Shown piece after piece: positions 1 to 13,030 of a stretch of DNA of 64,000 bases; the first letter of the stretch is position 1, and every line of letters starts with the position of its first letter. A program made the translations under genes and the position numbers. Below the pieces are notes generated by a model that saw only the letters and a program-made list of their open reading frames with translations, was not told the DNA's origin and searched no databases. The DNA lies in the NCBI RefSeq assembly GCF_000002985.6, contig NC_003280.10:14442501-14506500 (forward strand), written 5' to 3'. The stretch is from Caenorhabditis elegans. Lineage: Eukaryota; Nematoda; Chromadorea; Rhabditida; Rhabditidae.

Positions 1-423
1 CGCGCCCCAACGGTCTTTTTCTGAGATAATTGAGATTTTTTTGAAAATCGGATTATTATAATCTATTGATTTTGATTAAAAAATTGATAATATTTAAGAA
101 ACAAAATTTCGAAAATTCAATTTATTTTTTAACCGAAAAGAAAAACATTTTTTAAAAAATTTTGATCATTTTTTTGATTTCCTCTAAACCTAAAGAATAA
201 AAAAAAAAACATTTCAAACAAAACCATGTTTTGGATCAAATTAAAAAAAATTTTCTTCTAAACCTAAAAAATAATATTTTCAAAAAAAAAATTATCAAGT
301 TTTTTTGATTTCCTCTAAACCAAAAATTCCAACAAACAAAAAACACCAATCTAGCCCGAAAAATTAAAAAAAAAACTTTTTTGAGGACAAAAAAACCCAA
401 AAAAAACCCCTTCCAAGCTTCAG

Positions 424-3400
424 CGTGAACTCTACGAAAAACTGGAGAAGAACCTCGATAATCAATTCAGCGACATTCTGAAGCTCTACGACCTTATCGA
501 TTGCGGAGCATCATCCTTATGCCAGCTGAACGAAACAATACCGGTCGTCCATCTTTTGAATCCAAAAATTGTAAAAAGAGATATCATCGGAGAAATGTTC
601 GAGATTCTGATGGCCGACGCTGAAAATACGAAAATATCCGGAAACGCCGGAACACTTCCCAGCAACAATTCGTTCGTCAAATTTTTAGAGGACAATTTTC
701 GCTCGGAGAAAAACGAAATTTCTCTGGAAAACGTGATCGAATTGATGAACTGCCTACAGTGTGTTCTCGATGGTGATTTGGAGGAAAAACACGAGAAAAC
801 TGCCATTCAAACATTTATCAAAAGAATTCAAAATGACCATATGGAAGAAGCTCGACGACTTTACACTAATGCTCAGCGGCCAGGAGAGAGACGGGGTGCG
901 GATCGGTTCAAAGATTCTGAAAAACCGGTGAAAATTCGAAGCAAGGAGGAGCACTTGATGAGGGTACGGGCTTTAAAAGTTGCTTTGCTTCAAAAAAAAA
1001 TCAAAATATTAAAATAATCGACGCAATTTTTAAATTCCCTCCGCCATGAGAACTGCGACCATGCAGCGATTCGATCCGCCCACTCTCCAACCAATTAGCT
1101 TGAGAGTTCTCATTTTGGAGCGAAATTCAAAATTCGTTCAGAACTTTTTTGTTTCCATTTGTAGTGTTTCAGATTTTTAGCCAAATTTGGGGTTTCCTGG
1201 TCTCGAAACGACAAGATTTTGGCAAATGTAAAATAGAATGCGCCTTTAAAGAGTACTGTAATTCCTAAATTTTAGGGAGGTTTTAATTGAAAAACTACAA
1301 TAAAACACGGAAAAAGCAATCAAAAAGGAGATCTGTGAAAAGTCAAATCAAATCAAATAAATAAATGTTTCCAAAGGAATTGCAATTGCCGCCCACCTCT
1401 AAATTAAGTATTATCTTAGGAAAAGTTTTTTTGAATTACAGTACTCTTTAAAGGCGCGTTTTTTTCGCATTCTTTTTAGACAACATTTTTAGGTTGAAAA
1501 ACCAAAAAAATTTTGCATTTTTATTAGTTTCCAAAATGTTTTGCAGTTCAACGAAGCCACTCATTACATCGATTCAGTTGTCGGGGTGAATTCACGTGAA
1601 GCGCTGTCTCAACTTCAGGCTCAATGCAATGAGATGTGGCAATCCGATATGCGTGCATGCGAATCTGTCTCAATGATGGGCCGCTCGTGTGTTCGGAAAA
1701 TCCATCCCACATTTGGTGATCAGACGGCTCCCGAGCACCGCTGGACCGCGCATGACGCTTCAAACACGATGATTTCCACGTGTGTCTGCGGACGGAAACA
1801 ACTGATACGTCCTGAACCGTTCTCTGTTAAAGAAGCGAATTCCGATTTTTATGATCACCCGGATTTCAAGTGCTGTAGGCGATTGTGGAGATATCAGTTT
1901 CAGTTATATCAAGAGGATTCTGAGGAGAAGGATGTTAGTTTTCTGGCAATATTTTACGATATAATCAGCCTAGGAGCTACAAATTCTAATGTTTAAATTT
2001 CCCGCTAAAAATTTTCTCAGGAAATTTGAATTTCCCGCGAAAATTTCTCTCAGAAAATTAAATTTCCTGCCAAAAATTTTTCACAGAAAATTTGAATTTC
2101 CCTCCAAAATTTTTCTAAAAACTGTAGTTTTCCGCCAGAATTTTTCTCAGAAAATTTGAATTTCCATTCAAAATTTTTTTCTTAAGAACTTTGATTTCCC
2201 TCCAAAATTTAAAACAAATATTTTGAATTTCCCTCCAAATTTTTTTTATTTGAATTTGTTCTCAAAAAGTACGAATTTTTTCATAAAATTTTGTTTTCCT
2301 CTCGAAATTTGTCTTCAAGATTTGAATTCCCGCCGAAATTGTTTCTTAAAATTTTGAATTCCCCGCCAAAAATATTACAAAAAATGGATTTACAATTTTC
2401 AGGACATCATGTGGGCTGACCGAGAGTCAAATTCTCTCCGAGCCGCGAAAAAGATGGCTCAGCGCGAAGACGAGTTAGCCGAGGAAGATACTGACCTGGA
2501 TATTCCTGAAAGCCTGTTGGATCCCGATTCAACGTCACCATCTGACGAAGATGACGTCAGAGTTAGAACTATGAGCAGTTCAGAGTCTTCATCACAAGAA
2601 TCGGATGCCTACCTTCGTCCGACGAGTCGCCGCGATGAATCTATGGCATCGAAAACTGAACGAGAATTGACTATCGACCACGTGAAGCGGATGCAAAAGC
2701 TCGAACTCGCTGGAAAATCAGAAGATTTTCTGATCACTGTGCCCAACTCGATGACCACCGGAAAGCTGCCAATATTTCCATCGTGGCATCTAACGTCACT
2801 TGGTGACTCGAGTATTTACAGTCATGGAGCTGGACTTAAGAATCAACCGAATTTCAAAATTGGGGGAGATTATTTATCGCCTGTAGTTGTTCTATTAGAT
2901 GTAAGGATTTTTTGAAAAAAAAAAATTTTAAAAAATTGGGGGGCAGGTAGCTCAGTCAATAAATTGTGGTCTTGTACATTTTTTGTTGGTAATTTCAGAA
3001 TTTCAAATTTAAATTGCCAGATTTGAAAATTTCCGGCAAATCAGCTAATCGGCAAATTGCCGGAATTGAAAATTTTCGGCAAACCGGTAAGTTGCCGATT
3101 TGCCGAATTTGCGGGAAAAATGGCAATTGCCGAAAATTTCGGCAAATTCTGGTTCTGAACTTTTTTTTTTTTTTTGAAATTTCGAAATTTCAATTTCGAT
3201 TGGCAAAATTGTACGCATTCTATGAATGTTCATACATCTATTTTTCAAAAAGCAATTTGCCGGAATTGAAAATATGTACCGTAACATTTTTTTTTGAAAG
3301 TTGACAGTACTCCCCATCAAGGGTGTCGTTTTTTTTTTTTGATTTTTTAGGAAAATCGTTAAATCGAAAAATTTTCTTTTTTTTATATTTTGAAAAATCG

Positions 3401-4642
3401 GTAAACCGGCAATTTGCTCCCCATTCGAAAAATAAATTTAAGGTGAACTTCGACGTCTGGAACCGCGATCTGAACAAAATTCGAAGCGAGGATTTCAGTC
3501 GAAAGTGCGGAAAAGACAACAAGGACGACTCGGCACGTGTCAAACTTTTTGTTGGATTCGAATATGAATGTTCCCGTGGTCACCGCTTCTTTGTGGACTA
3601 CAACGGAGAACCGCTCATCTACTCGAAAGGATCGAATGTTATCAGAGAATCCGCGCACCGAAGTTCGTTGGGAAATGTCCTCCAGGCTGATCTTCCGATT
3701 AGAAGACCATGTACGTGCCGGAAGCTTCCACTGCAATCCGCACAACTGCAGAAGGTTCATGTGGTGACTCCAAAAGCACCAGTTCATATTACTATTGATC
3801 CGAAAGTTTTGATTCCAACTCACGAAGGCGTCTATGGAACTGGACAGGAGCCGCTGGAACTTCATCATTCAAAGTAATTACGAGGACGCAGAATTTTACC
3901 ATTTTCGCGCGAAAAATACGGTTATCGGTCCCGAAACGACAATTTTTTTTTATTTCAAAAATATGTGCGCCTGTAAAGGTGCCGAAATCTGAGAAATATT
4001 TTTAAATGTCTCAAAATGTGTCCCTGATACCGAATGCCAATGCGAAAAATTCAAAAAAAAATCCCCTGATTTGGTATTTCAGCTTCAGGACTAGTCTCGT
4101 AAATCGACATGACACGGCGCGATAATGCCTCTGGCGCGGGTGTGTAGTTTTGACTTTTAATCAGATACCGTATATCTTCTATTAGTATGGCCTCCCTATT
4201 AGACTGGCACTCCCTATTAGTCTTGCACTCCCTAATAGTATTGCAAGCGGGAAGACCTTCGAAAAATAGTATTGCAGCCGTATTAATAGAAGAAATACGG
4301 TAGATATTCGGGATCAGAGGCAAATTCGGAATAATTATAAAATTATATTCCCCAGATTTTGATGCTCCGCTTTTAAAGGCTCACACCTCTTTGCGTCTAA
4401 CAAACATTTGTCATAACGAGACCGGGTACCGTATTTTAGGCGCAAAATGTACATTTTCTCGAACTTTGGCAATAAATTATCATACATTTCTTACCAGATA
4501 CTACATCCTCCACCTGCCAACTGTCTACTCTGGTCCATCGGGAGCCTGGATGCCCGGAGAGTTCAATCCTGAAAAGCAAGGTGTCTGGATGGGCGGAGCG
4601 CTGAAAGTCGCCTACAAACCTGTGATGTCGTTCAAGTGGTGA
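424..4642 (+). CDS. smg-8: SMG-8, C-terminal part (five exons; 5' end outside window)
   Basis: Exons 424-963, 1547-1933, 2403-2900, 3443-3873 and 4498-4642 join in one frame to about 666 residues ending in TGA. The protein matches the C-terminal two thirds of SMG8, a partner of SMG9 that binds and restrains the SMG1 kinase in nonsense-mediated mRNA decay. Human SMG8 is about 990 residues, so the N-terminal third lies upstream. Visible marks are Cys/His clusters (CVCGRKQ, KCCRRLW, FEYECSRGHRFFV, RPCTCRKL), an acidic Ser-rich linker in exon 3 (EDELAEEDTDLDIPES, SSSESSSQES) and the conserved end GPSGAWMPGEF...VAYKPVMSFKW. The acceptor before 3443 is TTTAAG rather than TTTCAG, but the join LLD/VNFDVW is clean. 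Published worm work, as I recall it, found little NMD requirement for this gene. Bases 1-423 are intron with roughly 65-bp AT-rich direct repeats around TTTCCTCTAAACC. Confidence 0.9.
1200..1495. repeat. TTTAAAG-type palindromic repeat in smg-8 intron
   Basis: Left arm carries GGTCTCGAAACGACA then GCGCCTTTAAAGAGTACTG. The right arm has the inverse, CAGTACTCTTTAAAGGCGCG, at about 1439-1460. The same arrangement recurs at 3925-4440, 42598-42900 and 53915-54185, so it is a dispersed non-autonomous foldback family (of the kind Repbase calls PALTTTAAA in C. elegans; name from memory). Confidence 0.75.
2001..2370. repeat. Degenerate AT-rich tandem repeat in smg-8 intron
   Basis: About ten imperfect units of 30-36 bp built on TTTGAATTTCCCGCCAAAA followed by TTTTTCTCAG. 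The same motif family appears at 8120-8290 and 16620-16990, so it is a common degenerate intron and intergenic filler. Confidence 0.7.
3018..3440. repeat. TTGCCG/CGGCAAA repeat element in smg-8 intron
   Basis: Repeated short palindromic units such as CGGCAAATTGCCGGAATTG, mostly at 3030-3140, followed by T-runs and a weaker copy near 3245-3270. The same family is seen at 29645, 32980, 43676, 53331, 54760 and 61240. Ends are not clear in this copy. Confidence 0.65.
3925..4440. repeat. TTTAAAG-type palindrome carrying a TATTAG-rich insert, in the last smg-8 intron
   Basis: Left part has GGTCCCGAAACGACA and GTGCGCCTGTAAAGG. The right part has CTTTTAAAGGC, GTCATAACGAGACCGGG and ACCGTATTTTAGG. Between them (about 4165-4310) are direct copies of CTCCCTATTAG and a stretch bounded by ATACCGTATATCTTCTATTA and TAATAGAAGAAATACGGTA, which looks like a second inverted-repeat element nested inside. 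Confidence 0.55.
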
Positions 4643-4885
4643 TTGTTCTCGTGTGATTTATGTGTAAATTCCGAAATCTATTGCTTTTTCCTAAAAAAAA
4701 TAAATTGGATTGTTCCTCATCTCGGCAAACCAAAATATTTCATCGCAGAAACAATCATATTAAACCTTGAGGGGTCCCTTGTGGCTTTCAACTTATCAAA
4801 AGTGGCTAGCAGCGTCGGCAAATATTTTTTAGGGCTTGAAGATTTTAACGAGACTACAAACTACAAATTTACAAACCTCTAACTA

Positions 4886-5367
4886 CAAAATCAATCATTT
4901 TAGAGGAGTTTCAAAATTGTGAATTTTTACAATAAATTGCCCAATCTGCGCACTTTTTAATAGTTTTCGATGGGTTAAACCTAGATTTTCTGAATTCAGC
5001 ATACATGAATTACCCACTTTCAACAAATTTAGACTTTTTTTCCCCAGTTTGTTTTCGGCCATCTAATGACTATCTTTTTTTGGGCAAAAAAATAATTTTT
5101 TAAATTGTACAAAATTACTAGAAATTGAAAAAAGACAATTTTTTAGTGTTCGGAAATCAATTTTGAGTCCTCTATTTACAAAATTAACCATTCTATAGAA
5201 GTTTCAAAATTGTGAATTTTTACAATAAATTTCCGATTTTTGCCAATTTTTAATAGTTTTTGATGGGTTAAACCTAGATGTTTTGAATTCAGCATACATG
5301 AATTACCCGTTTTCAACAAATATAGGCAACTTTTCATTTTTTTCCCCAATTTTTTTCAGCCATCTAA
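4886..5367. repeat. Tandem duplication just downstream of smg-8
   Basis: Copy 1 (about 4886-5067) and copy 2 (about 5179-5367) share a long series of matches at an offset near 293 bp. Examples are TTTCAAAATTGTGAATTTTT, GATGGGTTAAACCTAGAT and AATTCAGCATACATGAATTA, each found in both. Copies have diverged by substitutions and small indels, so the event is not recent. Confidence 0.8.
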
Positions 5368-8300
5368 AGAAAAATAATTTTTCAGAGAAAAAAGCGCGAA
5401 TTAAATTTTTGTTCTTCAATTTTAGCTTTCGTTTCTCATTTTGAAACTGATCTTTTGATATAGAGTAATCATTAAAGGATACATCGACAAATCGAGTCTA
5501 GTTCAACTCAGAGTCTCCTCCTCCAAAAAGAGAATCATTCCCGGACTGAAAACTCATTTCGGCGCTTCTCTCTAGTGTATAGAAACTGGGCCTCAGATGC
5601 TAGAATAATTGATGCAGAATTTAGTAGGAGAAGCCCTCCACTCTCGGGTAACGCGAAAAAGAGACCGCCCGTTTATGTTTTCGGATTGATTAGGCAAATG
5701 CGTGTTTCCTCTGCTCCTCGTTTTTTTTTCTTTAAAAAAAAACGGCATTAAACTGGGATTTCTAGGTCATCATCCCCTATTTCATCAATTCGACAATCCA
5801 ATCAGGACGCCCGGTCCCTCTTAAATTTTTGAGATTAAGCTTTTGGAAAACACACAGAAAAAGCCAACAAAATTGAGAGTAGATGTTCCGAGTGGCTGAA
5901 AATTTGTGGCGCATGTGAAAGCTGATCCTTTTATTTTTGCAAATGGTTTTCCAGTTCTGCTTTTATGTAAAACCAATCTTTTAGATTTTTTCTGAACTTG
6001 ACCTCACTTCCATTTAAAACTTAAGCAATTGGAAATCGATGATTTTCTCAACTGCTTCAAATTTCAATCAGAACACTTCCGAGATTCGTGTAGTTTTTAA
6101 TTTGTTATTAAGGATTTCAGGAGTAGGCAGCTAAAAATGAATAAAGCTAAAATTAACAAATACCAAAAAAATAAATTGTTGTTATTTATTTTCACAAATT
6201 GGTGTTTCCGAAAAAGTCAAATTTTTCGACAATTTGAAAATTGACCAAAACTTCGACAAAAGTTTGAAAAAGCTTTGAAAATGTTTTCTTGTTCTTAGAA
6301 ATTGTAAAAAAGATTTCCTGATTTTGTTTGGAGTTTTCAATGAAATTTATGCAGATACTATTTGAACTCAAAATTTTAAAATCACTTTTGAATACCGTAA
6401 CGTTGCTCTGAAGACTGGTGATTATTTTAAAAGGTTTCGAGAGATAAGCAAACATTCGAGTTTTTTTGGAAATTTTCATGCATTTTTCCAAAAAAAAAAC
6501 TAAAATTCACAGAAAAGGAATCACGTTATTTTGTTTAATTTTTAGAACCCTCAACCCCTGAATACTCTGTAAAAATATTTTGGACCGAAATAGATTTTTT
6601 CAGTACGAATTGCTAATTTCTTTGTAGCAACCTATTGAAAGAGATATATTTCAAATTTCCAAAAATATCTTTTGAAAGTTCAGAGTTTTGGTCTTATTAT
6701 TTTTAAATTTAGTCAAATGAATTTTACAACAGTTTGAAGATAGAAAGCAATAGGAAAATTAATTTGTGCGTTCAAAACAACCATATTTAAAAATTAGCTG
6801 TTCCGGTAAAGCCAACTACAATTTTTTTGGCAATAATAATTTTCGCATATTTTTCTGAGAATTCATACGAGGAATAAATACTTCCACGATCTTTTCCCTA
6901 AAACTTGCTTTCAATTCCACAAATGTTTTTAAAAATTTCAAGTTGATATCTTCTGCCGAGCTATTTGTCAAGCTTTGTGTGTTTTTATGAAAGCTGAGTT
7001 GTGAGATTTCAATTTTCAAAACTAATGTATTCGACTTTCGATTTCCTCTTTGTTTTTAATTTTACATTTTGCAAACCTGCTCTGAACCAAAAATAGAAAA
7101 TGATGTCAATCAAATGTTCAATTACCTGGAACGCTGCCTTTTTTATTTGATTCTCAACTGGCTTGTTTCTAAATAGAAGCAAAATTTTGTATAAATAGGT
7201 TTTAGAATACATGTAGACGTCATGTTTGGTAGAGTAATTTTTTTTGATGATTTATAACTAGTGGGTTGATATCCAAAAAAATTATTCATCATTTCAGGCT
7301 CTAATAGGTCTAGACGAACATTTTGGTAATATTTTAGGTACGAATAAATTATTAATAGTGTAATTTATTTCGTTAAAAATTATGTTTACTGTGAAAATTT
7401 TGATAAATATTGGGCTGTATAAGAAATTCAGAGGATTCATGTGATATGTTCTTGCATATTGATGTATTTTTGATTTCAAATAGTTTTGCAACTTAATTTA
7501 ATTTGATGTATTTGAAATTAAATGGGACGCGCGCAATTTATCTATTTTTTTAAACCGAAATTGGATGCATCGACTTAAAATGAAGAAAATATTGAAAGTT
7601 AATAGTTTAGATCAAAATGTTTGATCTTTTTCATATTTCAAGCGTTACACGTCATCAGTATGTTTTGTTATTATGGTGCGGTATTCTGGGCTCTCTCAAG
7701 TCTAGAGTGTCCAGTGCAAATAATCGAATTATTAACATTTGGCGAGTCTCGGGAGATTTATCCACATATGTAGTTTATTTTTATTCTGAATTATTTTTGA
7801 GGAGTTAGTTGCACATAAAACTTTAATGCTAAACCAGAAATTAATAAATGTTGAGATTTGATGCTTGGTTAGAGAGAATTTTTCGATTTTGCCAAGTGGC
7901 GGATCTAAACTTTTACTTGAAATTCTTGGCCTGACTTTTTCGTTTTTTTGGTTTCAAATTCAATGTTATATTCAAATCGTAACGAGAAAAACAATTCTGG
8001 TCAGAACCCAATTTATTTGATATTTTTCTAGAAATATGAAAAGATTTTACTCCATTAATCTCCTAAAAAAATGTCATGAGAATAAAATATTCTGAATTAA
8101 CTTATTTTATCTTTTTTTTTTTGAACTTCCCGCCAAAAATTTTTCGAAAATTATTGAATATTCTCCAAAAATGTTTCTGGCAATTTGTACCTCAAATTTT
8201 AAACAAATTTTGAAAAATAGTGAGATCCCAGCGAATTTTTTTTTTAATTTAAATTCCCGTTGTTCCTAAAAAATATTTAAATTTTCCGCCTACATTTTTA

Positions 8301-11300
8301 AAATGTGCGTAACGTAGGAAGGCTTTGCCCACTCCATATGATTGATTAAAAATGGGCGGAGCAAATCGCTGATTGGCCTTGTAGTTCTCATTAACAATTT
8401 TTTTGTATTTCAGAATTTAAGTAACTTCACCCGTAGTACCAGTTTCAGAATTTTTTTAAACTATTTAAAACTGTAAAAGTAAGCAAGTTCTTTCATGTTT
8501 TCGAATAATAACTTGTTTTTGAAAATAATTTCCTAACGCTTTCTCAAGTTTCGTTCATCATCCGATCCCTAAATTTTCTTGAAATTCCTATCAATTTACG
8601 CCTCAAAAAAGTTTCAAATTTCACTGACTATGAAGAAAATCGCGAGTTTTTTCGAAATTTTTTAAAGATTTTTCATTAAAGAAAATTTTGACTCCTCATA
8701 TTGTTGATCACTTGGAACAAGAATCGGAAAAAAAAACACAATTTCCTTTCCATGAATATTAAACAGTTGTCTGATTTATAGCCACTGTTTCCTCTTAATA
8801 CTCTAGCTTATACAGCATTCCTGCTATTTTATTCGGCTTTGGATTTCTGAAAGAGTTTTAGAATCTTGACATATCCGTTTTCCGCTCTCTCAATGAGTGG
8901 GATGAATTTCCAAAGGAGATCGAATTTATTATTTATTGGTTCCACTTGTCTATAGCTGTTATGCTGCATTTTTATTTTCAATATTTTTTATTTGTGCATG
9001 TGCAAAAAAAAAATTTAGCTCTTTTTTTACATTTCTTTTTTTCTTAAAAGTTTACTAAAGTTTCCTAAAACCTTATAAAAGTTTGAACAATATTCATAGG
9101 AAATTTACGGTTTTCTGAAACTTTCGATCACCACGATAGGCCTTTCACAAGCTGTAGGGTCTCGCAGCGAAGGGTCTCATAGCGATGGATCTTATCAGGA
9201 TACCACTCCTCAGGGCACCAGTCTCCCCACGATCCAATACCAGAAAAATCGAAAAGTGGCTCTCTATTTGGGGTTTTGGGCGTGTTTCTATCGACATTTC
9301 AAAATTTTCATTGTATAATAATATGACAGCGTAGAATAGAAGAAGGCAAAATACCTCCATTTTTAAATTATCTTCTAAGTTCGGACCAAACCGCTATTGA
9401 ATTTATGACTAAAGGTCACCTTGATATTTCGAAACTTCACCCAAAAACTTCTATTACTTTTGGCTACTCTACTATTCGGTGCTACCAATTCATTCATAAA
9501 CTTACCCCATTGTCCGTCACTTTGCCTTTTTCATCCAATTTCTTCTTCTTCTCCTCCCCTGTCTAGCCTTTTTCGTTAAAACTTCCTTTGTTTCATTTCT
9601 TTTTGTAACTTTTTTTTTTGATATTTTGGTCTCTACCTAACAAGTCACGGGCTCCGTGAGCTCAGTTCAATACAAAATGTTGGAAAATTTGATCATCCAA
9701 GATTCCTTGAAGGCGCCTGGGTCGAACAATAGGAGAGTCTCCTGTTGCGGAGAAAAGTTGAAAAGTTGACAATTGATGTTTACTTTTTTGTTGTCTTCTA
9801 ATCCCCGTCTAGCAACATATTGTGAAATTTTAAAAATATTTTGAAAAAGGTCACGTTTTTAGAGCTTTTTTTGTATATATTTTCAAAAAAAAATCCAAGC
9901 GAACAAAGTTCAATTTTTTTTGAAGCCCTGAAACCGCAGCTACCTACCATGGAAGCCCTAATTTATACAAAATAAGTTTTATGTATCATTGTTTAATGAA
10001 CAGCTATTTTAACTAGAATTTCTGTAGCTTTCCAGTGAATTGTCGAAAAAAATTCTGATATTTTTGAAGTTCAGATTCTAACAAAATAGAGTAATCTGAA
10101 CATATCAATTCAAAATCGAAAATTTCTCACAATCAGGTACAAAGTTTTTGAAATTTTACCAAAAAAAATTTTCAGGTATGTTTTATTAATATACCAGTTA
10201 CTAATTTTTTTCAAAGAAATTGTCAGATTTCATATAATAATTAAATTTTTGTCTGCTCCCATAAAGTTAGTTCCTCATTATCACTTTTTTTTGAAAACAT
10301 TTTTTAACTTTGGATAGGAGTTTTAGAGGTGAATATGAAAGTATACTCTGTCCCGTTGAGTTTGAGAAAAACTAGCTTACTTATTTCTCTAGAAAAAACT
10401 GAACAATTTTCAGAAATGTCTTGTTCTCAGGTTACCTAAAGATATTTAACACCTTTGTTATTAATGAATTTTAAAGTAAGTTAGTCAAATTTAAAAAAAT
10501 TCAATAATGAAAATGATGCGTCTAGACATAGACACATATACAAACATTCCAAACTGTTCAAATAGTTTTTAGTTTTAAAAATCCTCTAAATTTGCTAAAA
10601 GGCTAAAGCTTCCTCATATCCTAACAAAGCTTCCTCACAAAAAAGTGAATATCTAAATACACAGAACAGAAAAAATCCAAAATAGTTAGATTTCATTTGC
10701 CTCTACAAGGCATGATAAATGGGTCTAACCTGATATTTCTCGCTTGCTAACGGGTAGTACTTGATCATGAATAAGACTGAAAAATTTATTAACTTTGTTT
10801 TTGTTCAATATATAAATTTTTAGTTTTTTTTAATTAGATCAAACCAACCAAATGGTTTGTTTTTCTTCCTGATTGTGACTCAATTTCTTTTTTATTCCGC
10901 TACTTCTCTATTCCAATCTCAAGTTTTGCTTTCGTGCCTTAGGCGATCATCTGGTCTTGAGCTCTCGAAATGCCAGGAGAAGCCCCGTCTAGGCTCAAGT
11001 TGAAGTTTTTCCGAGTATGGCACTCTTTCTGCACTTCCCATTGATCCCTATTTGTGCAATAATCATTTTCGATATAGGTTTTTTGTTGTAAAATTTTCTG
11101 TGACGGGCCACAAATCCCCAATTTCTGACTATTTCTCGGAAAAGTGAGCATGCACAATATTTTCGTTGTGGGGTTTCTCGAAAAATTAAACTTCGCGCGG
11201 CGAGACCCATCAGTAATTTCAAGTCACCTGTGGAAAATTATATGAAAACATTAAATAGACCAAGTTGAAGCCTTTCGCAAAAAACAAGGAAAACATTACA

Positions 11301-12529
11301 CACATCTGTTCAACACCTTTTTTTTTACGATTTTTATTTAAAAAAGGTGTAACACGGACATTGAAATTCAAAACGTTTTAGCGACTTTGTTCAGAAAAAA
11401 TATTTAAAAAACGTGCCGCTGAACATTTTCAAAATTTTTAGGTCTCATCGCGAAAACTCCTGGGGTGCTGTAGCATTGAACCTTTCAATTTTTTGTTCAA
11501 TCTTATCGTTATAGGAATAAACAGATGTATCCAGCTCGACCCATCGGTGTATTTTGTGCAAACACCGACACGCGCAAATGCAGACATTATTGCACGCGCT
11601 GCGGTGAATATCCGCATGGCGAATTCAAATATTTTTTCCCGTTTTTTTTTTCAACATTTTCGAGTCATGGGTCGAGCTGAATACACGTGTGCATCGTATT
11701 AAAAACAAACATATAAACATTTTAAACTAAAATTCCGTTCGAAATCTTTAAAACTAAAGAATACTACGAATTTCTGAACAGCTTCAAAAATTTGAACAAG
11801 AAATTGTAAATAAAAATTTTTCTAAACTTAATTTTTGAAATTTATTTTTTCACGTCAGAAAAAACTGTTTCAGTAGCACAAATATTATTATAAAGTAAAA
11901 GCTAATTGTTTCTAGTTATGCTCCTCTTCTAGGAAAATTTTCTTGTTACTGTTCTTCAGAAGTTTTGCAATAAAATTTTATATAACACAAAATGCCATTG
12001 GGTATTTTGTAAAAATGATTTTATAATAGTCCAACGTGGCATAATATCGCAATTAAACGCTCCGAATTTTTTAGTTTTTTTTTAAAATATTTTTTAGTCA
12101 AATTTTTGGTAAATTTCAAGTTTTTGAAAAATTCGTAAAAAACTTTCATAGATTGAAAAGCTTTATAACCATATTTGGACATTTCAGGACTTTTAAAAAG
12201 CGGGTTTAAACAGTATCCCCACTGGCTCAACTCCACCTATAATACCGTAACCTTCTAACATTAAAGGATCACCCCCTCCCCCTAAGCCATTATTTTTATT
12301 TCCATCCGGTTTTTCACTCTTCAACTTTTTTTTTCATTTTTTCTATTCATGTCTTCCAAAAACATATTTGCCAAAGTTTTACGAGTACCCAATATCCGGG
12401 GTGCTCCATGTTATCCTATCCAACTCAGCGCTCCTCAACAACTTTCCCTTTTTGTGCTCACTTGTTTTTTTGCATTCTCTTTTGAATAACTAGACTAACA
12501 CCTAACACATACTGGAAAATTTTAGCAAC

Positions 12530-13030
12530 ACTTGTTCCAATTTCTAGAGCTTTCAGAAATATTTCAAAAATTTACCACTTTTCCTTAAAGTTTACAATAT
12601 TGTCTAAAGATGTCTAAAATTTAAAAGCTTCCAAAACTATTCAATAAGTTATCAGATTTTCTAAATTCAATAAGTTATCAGATTTTTCTAAAAAAAAAAA
12701 AGTTTCAAGAACAAACAAAATTTCAAATTTTTTCCGAAGTTTCTCGAATTTTCTAGAAAACTTCCGAAATTTAAAACAAATCGTTTTTGAAGTGTTCTAG
12801 ATGTTTCTAAATTTTATTAAACAGTTTCCTGTAATTTTCCACATGTCTCTCAAGCAAGCTTTTCCTTGTTCAAGTTTTTCAACCTTTTCCAAACATTCTA
12901 TAACGTTTCAAAAATTATTCATTTTTTCTGAACGTTTCCAGGATTTTTTTAGAACATTCTAGACTTTTCTCGACATTTCTTGAAGTTTTCAGGTTTTTAA
13001 AAAAATGTTAAACTTGTCAGGAGCTTCTCG
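12530..13030. repeat. Degenerate TTTCTAGAA/TTTCAAAA-type repeat
   Basis: A long run of loosely periodic units of the type TTTCTAGAA, GTTTCCAAAA, TTTTCCAGA. It includes a small perfect tandem copy of TTCAATAAGTTATCAGATTT (at 12640 and 12666). A related run lies at about 41650-42050. Confidence 0.5.

Noticed and set aside
9145..9360. 71-codon minus-strand frame in a GC-richer patch
   Set aside because: No splice or start context; the GGTCTCGCAGCGA and GGTCTCATAGCGA near-repeats suggest a repeat fragment.
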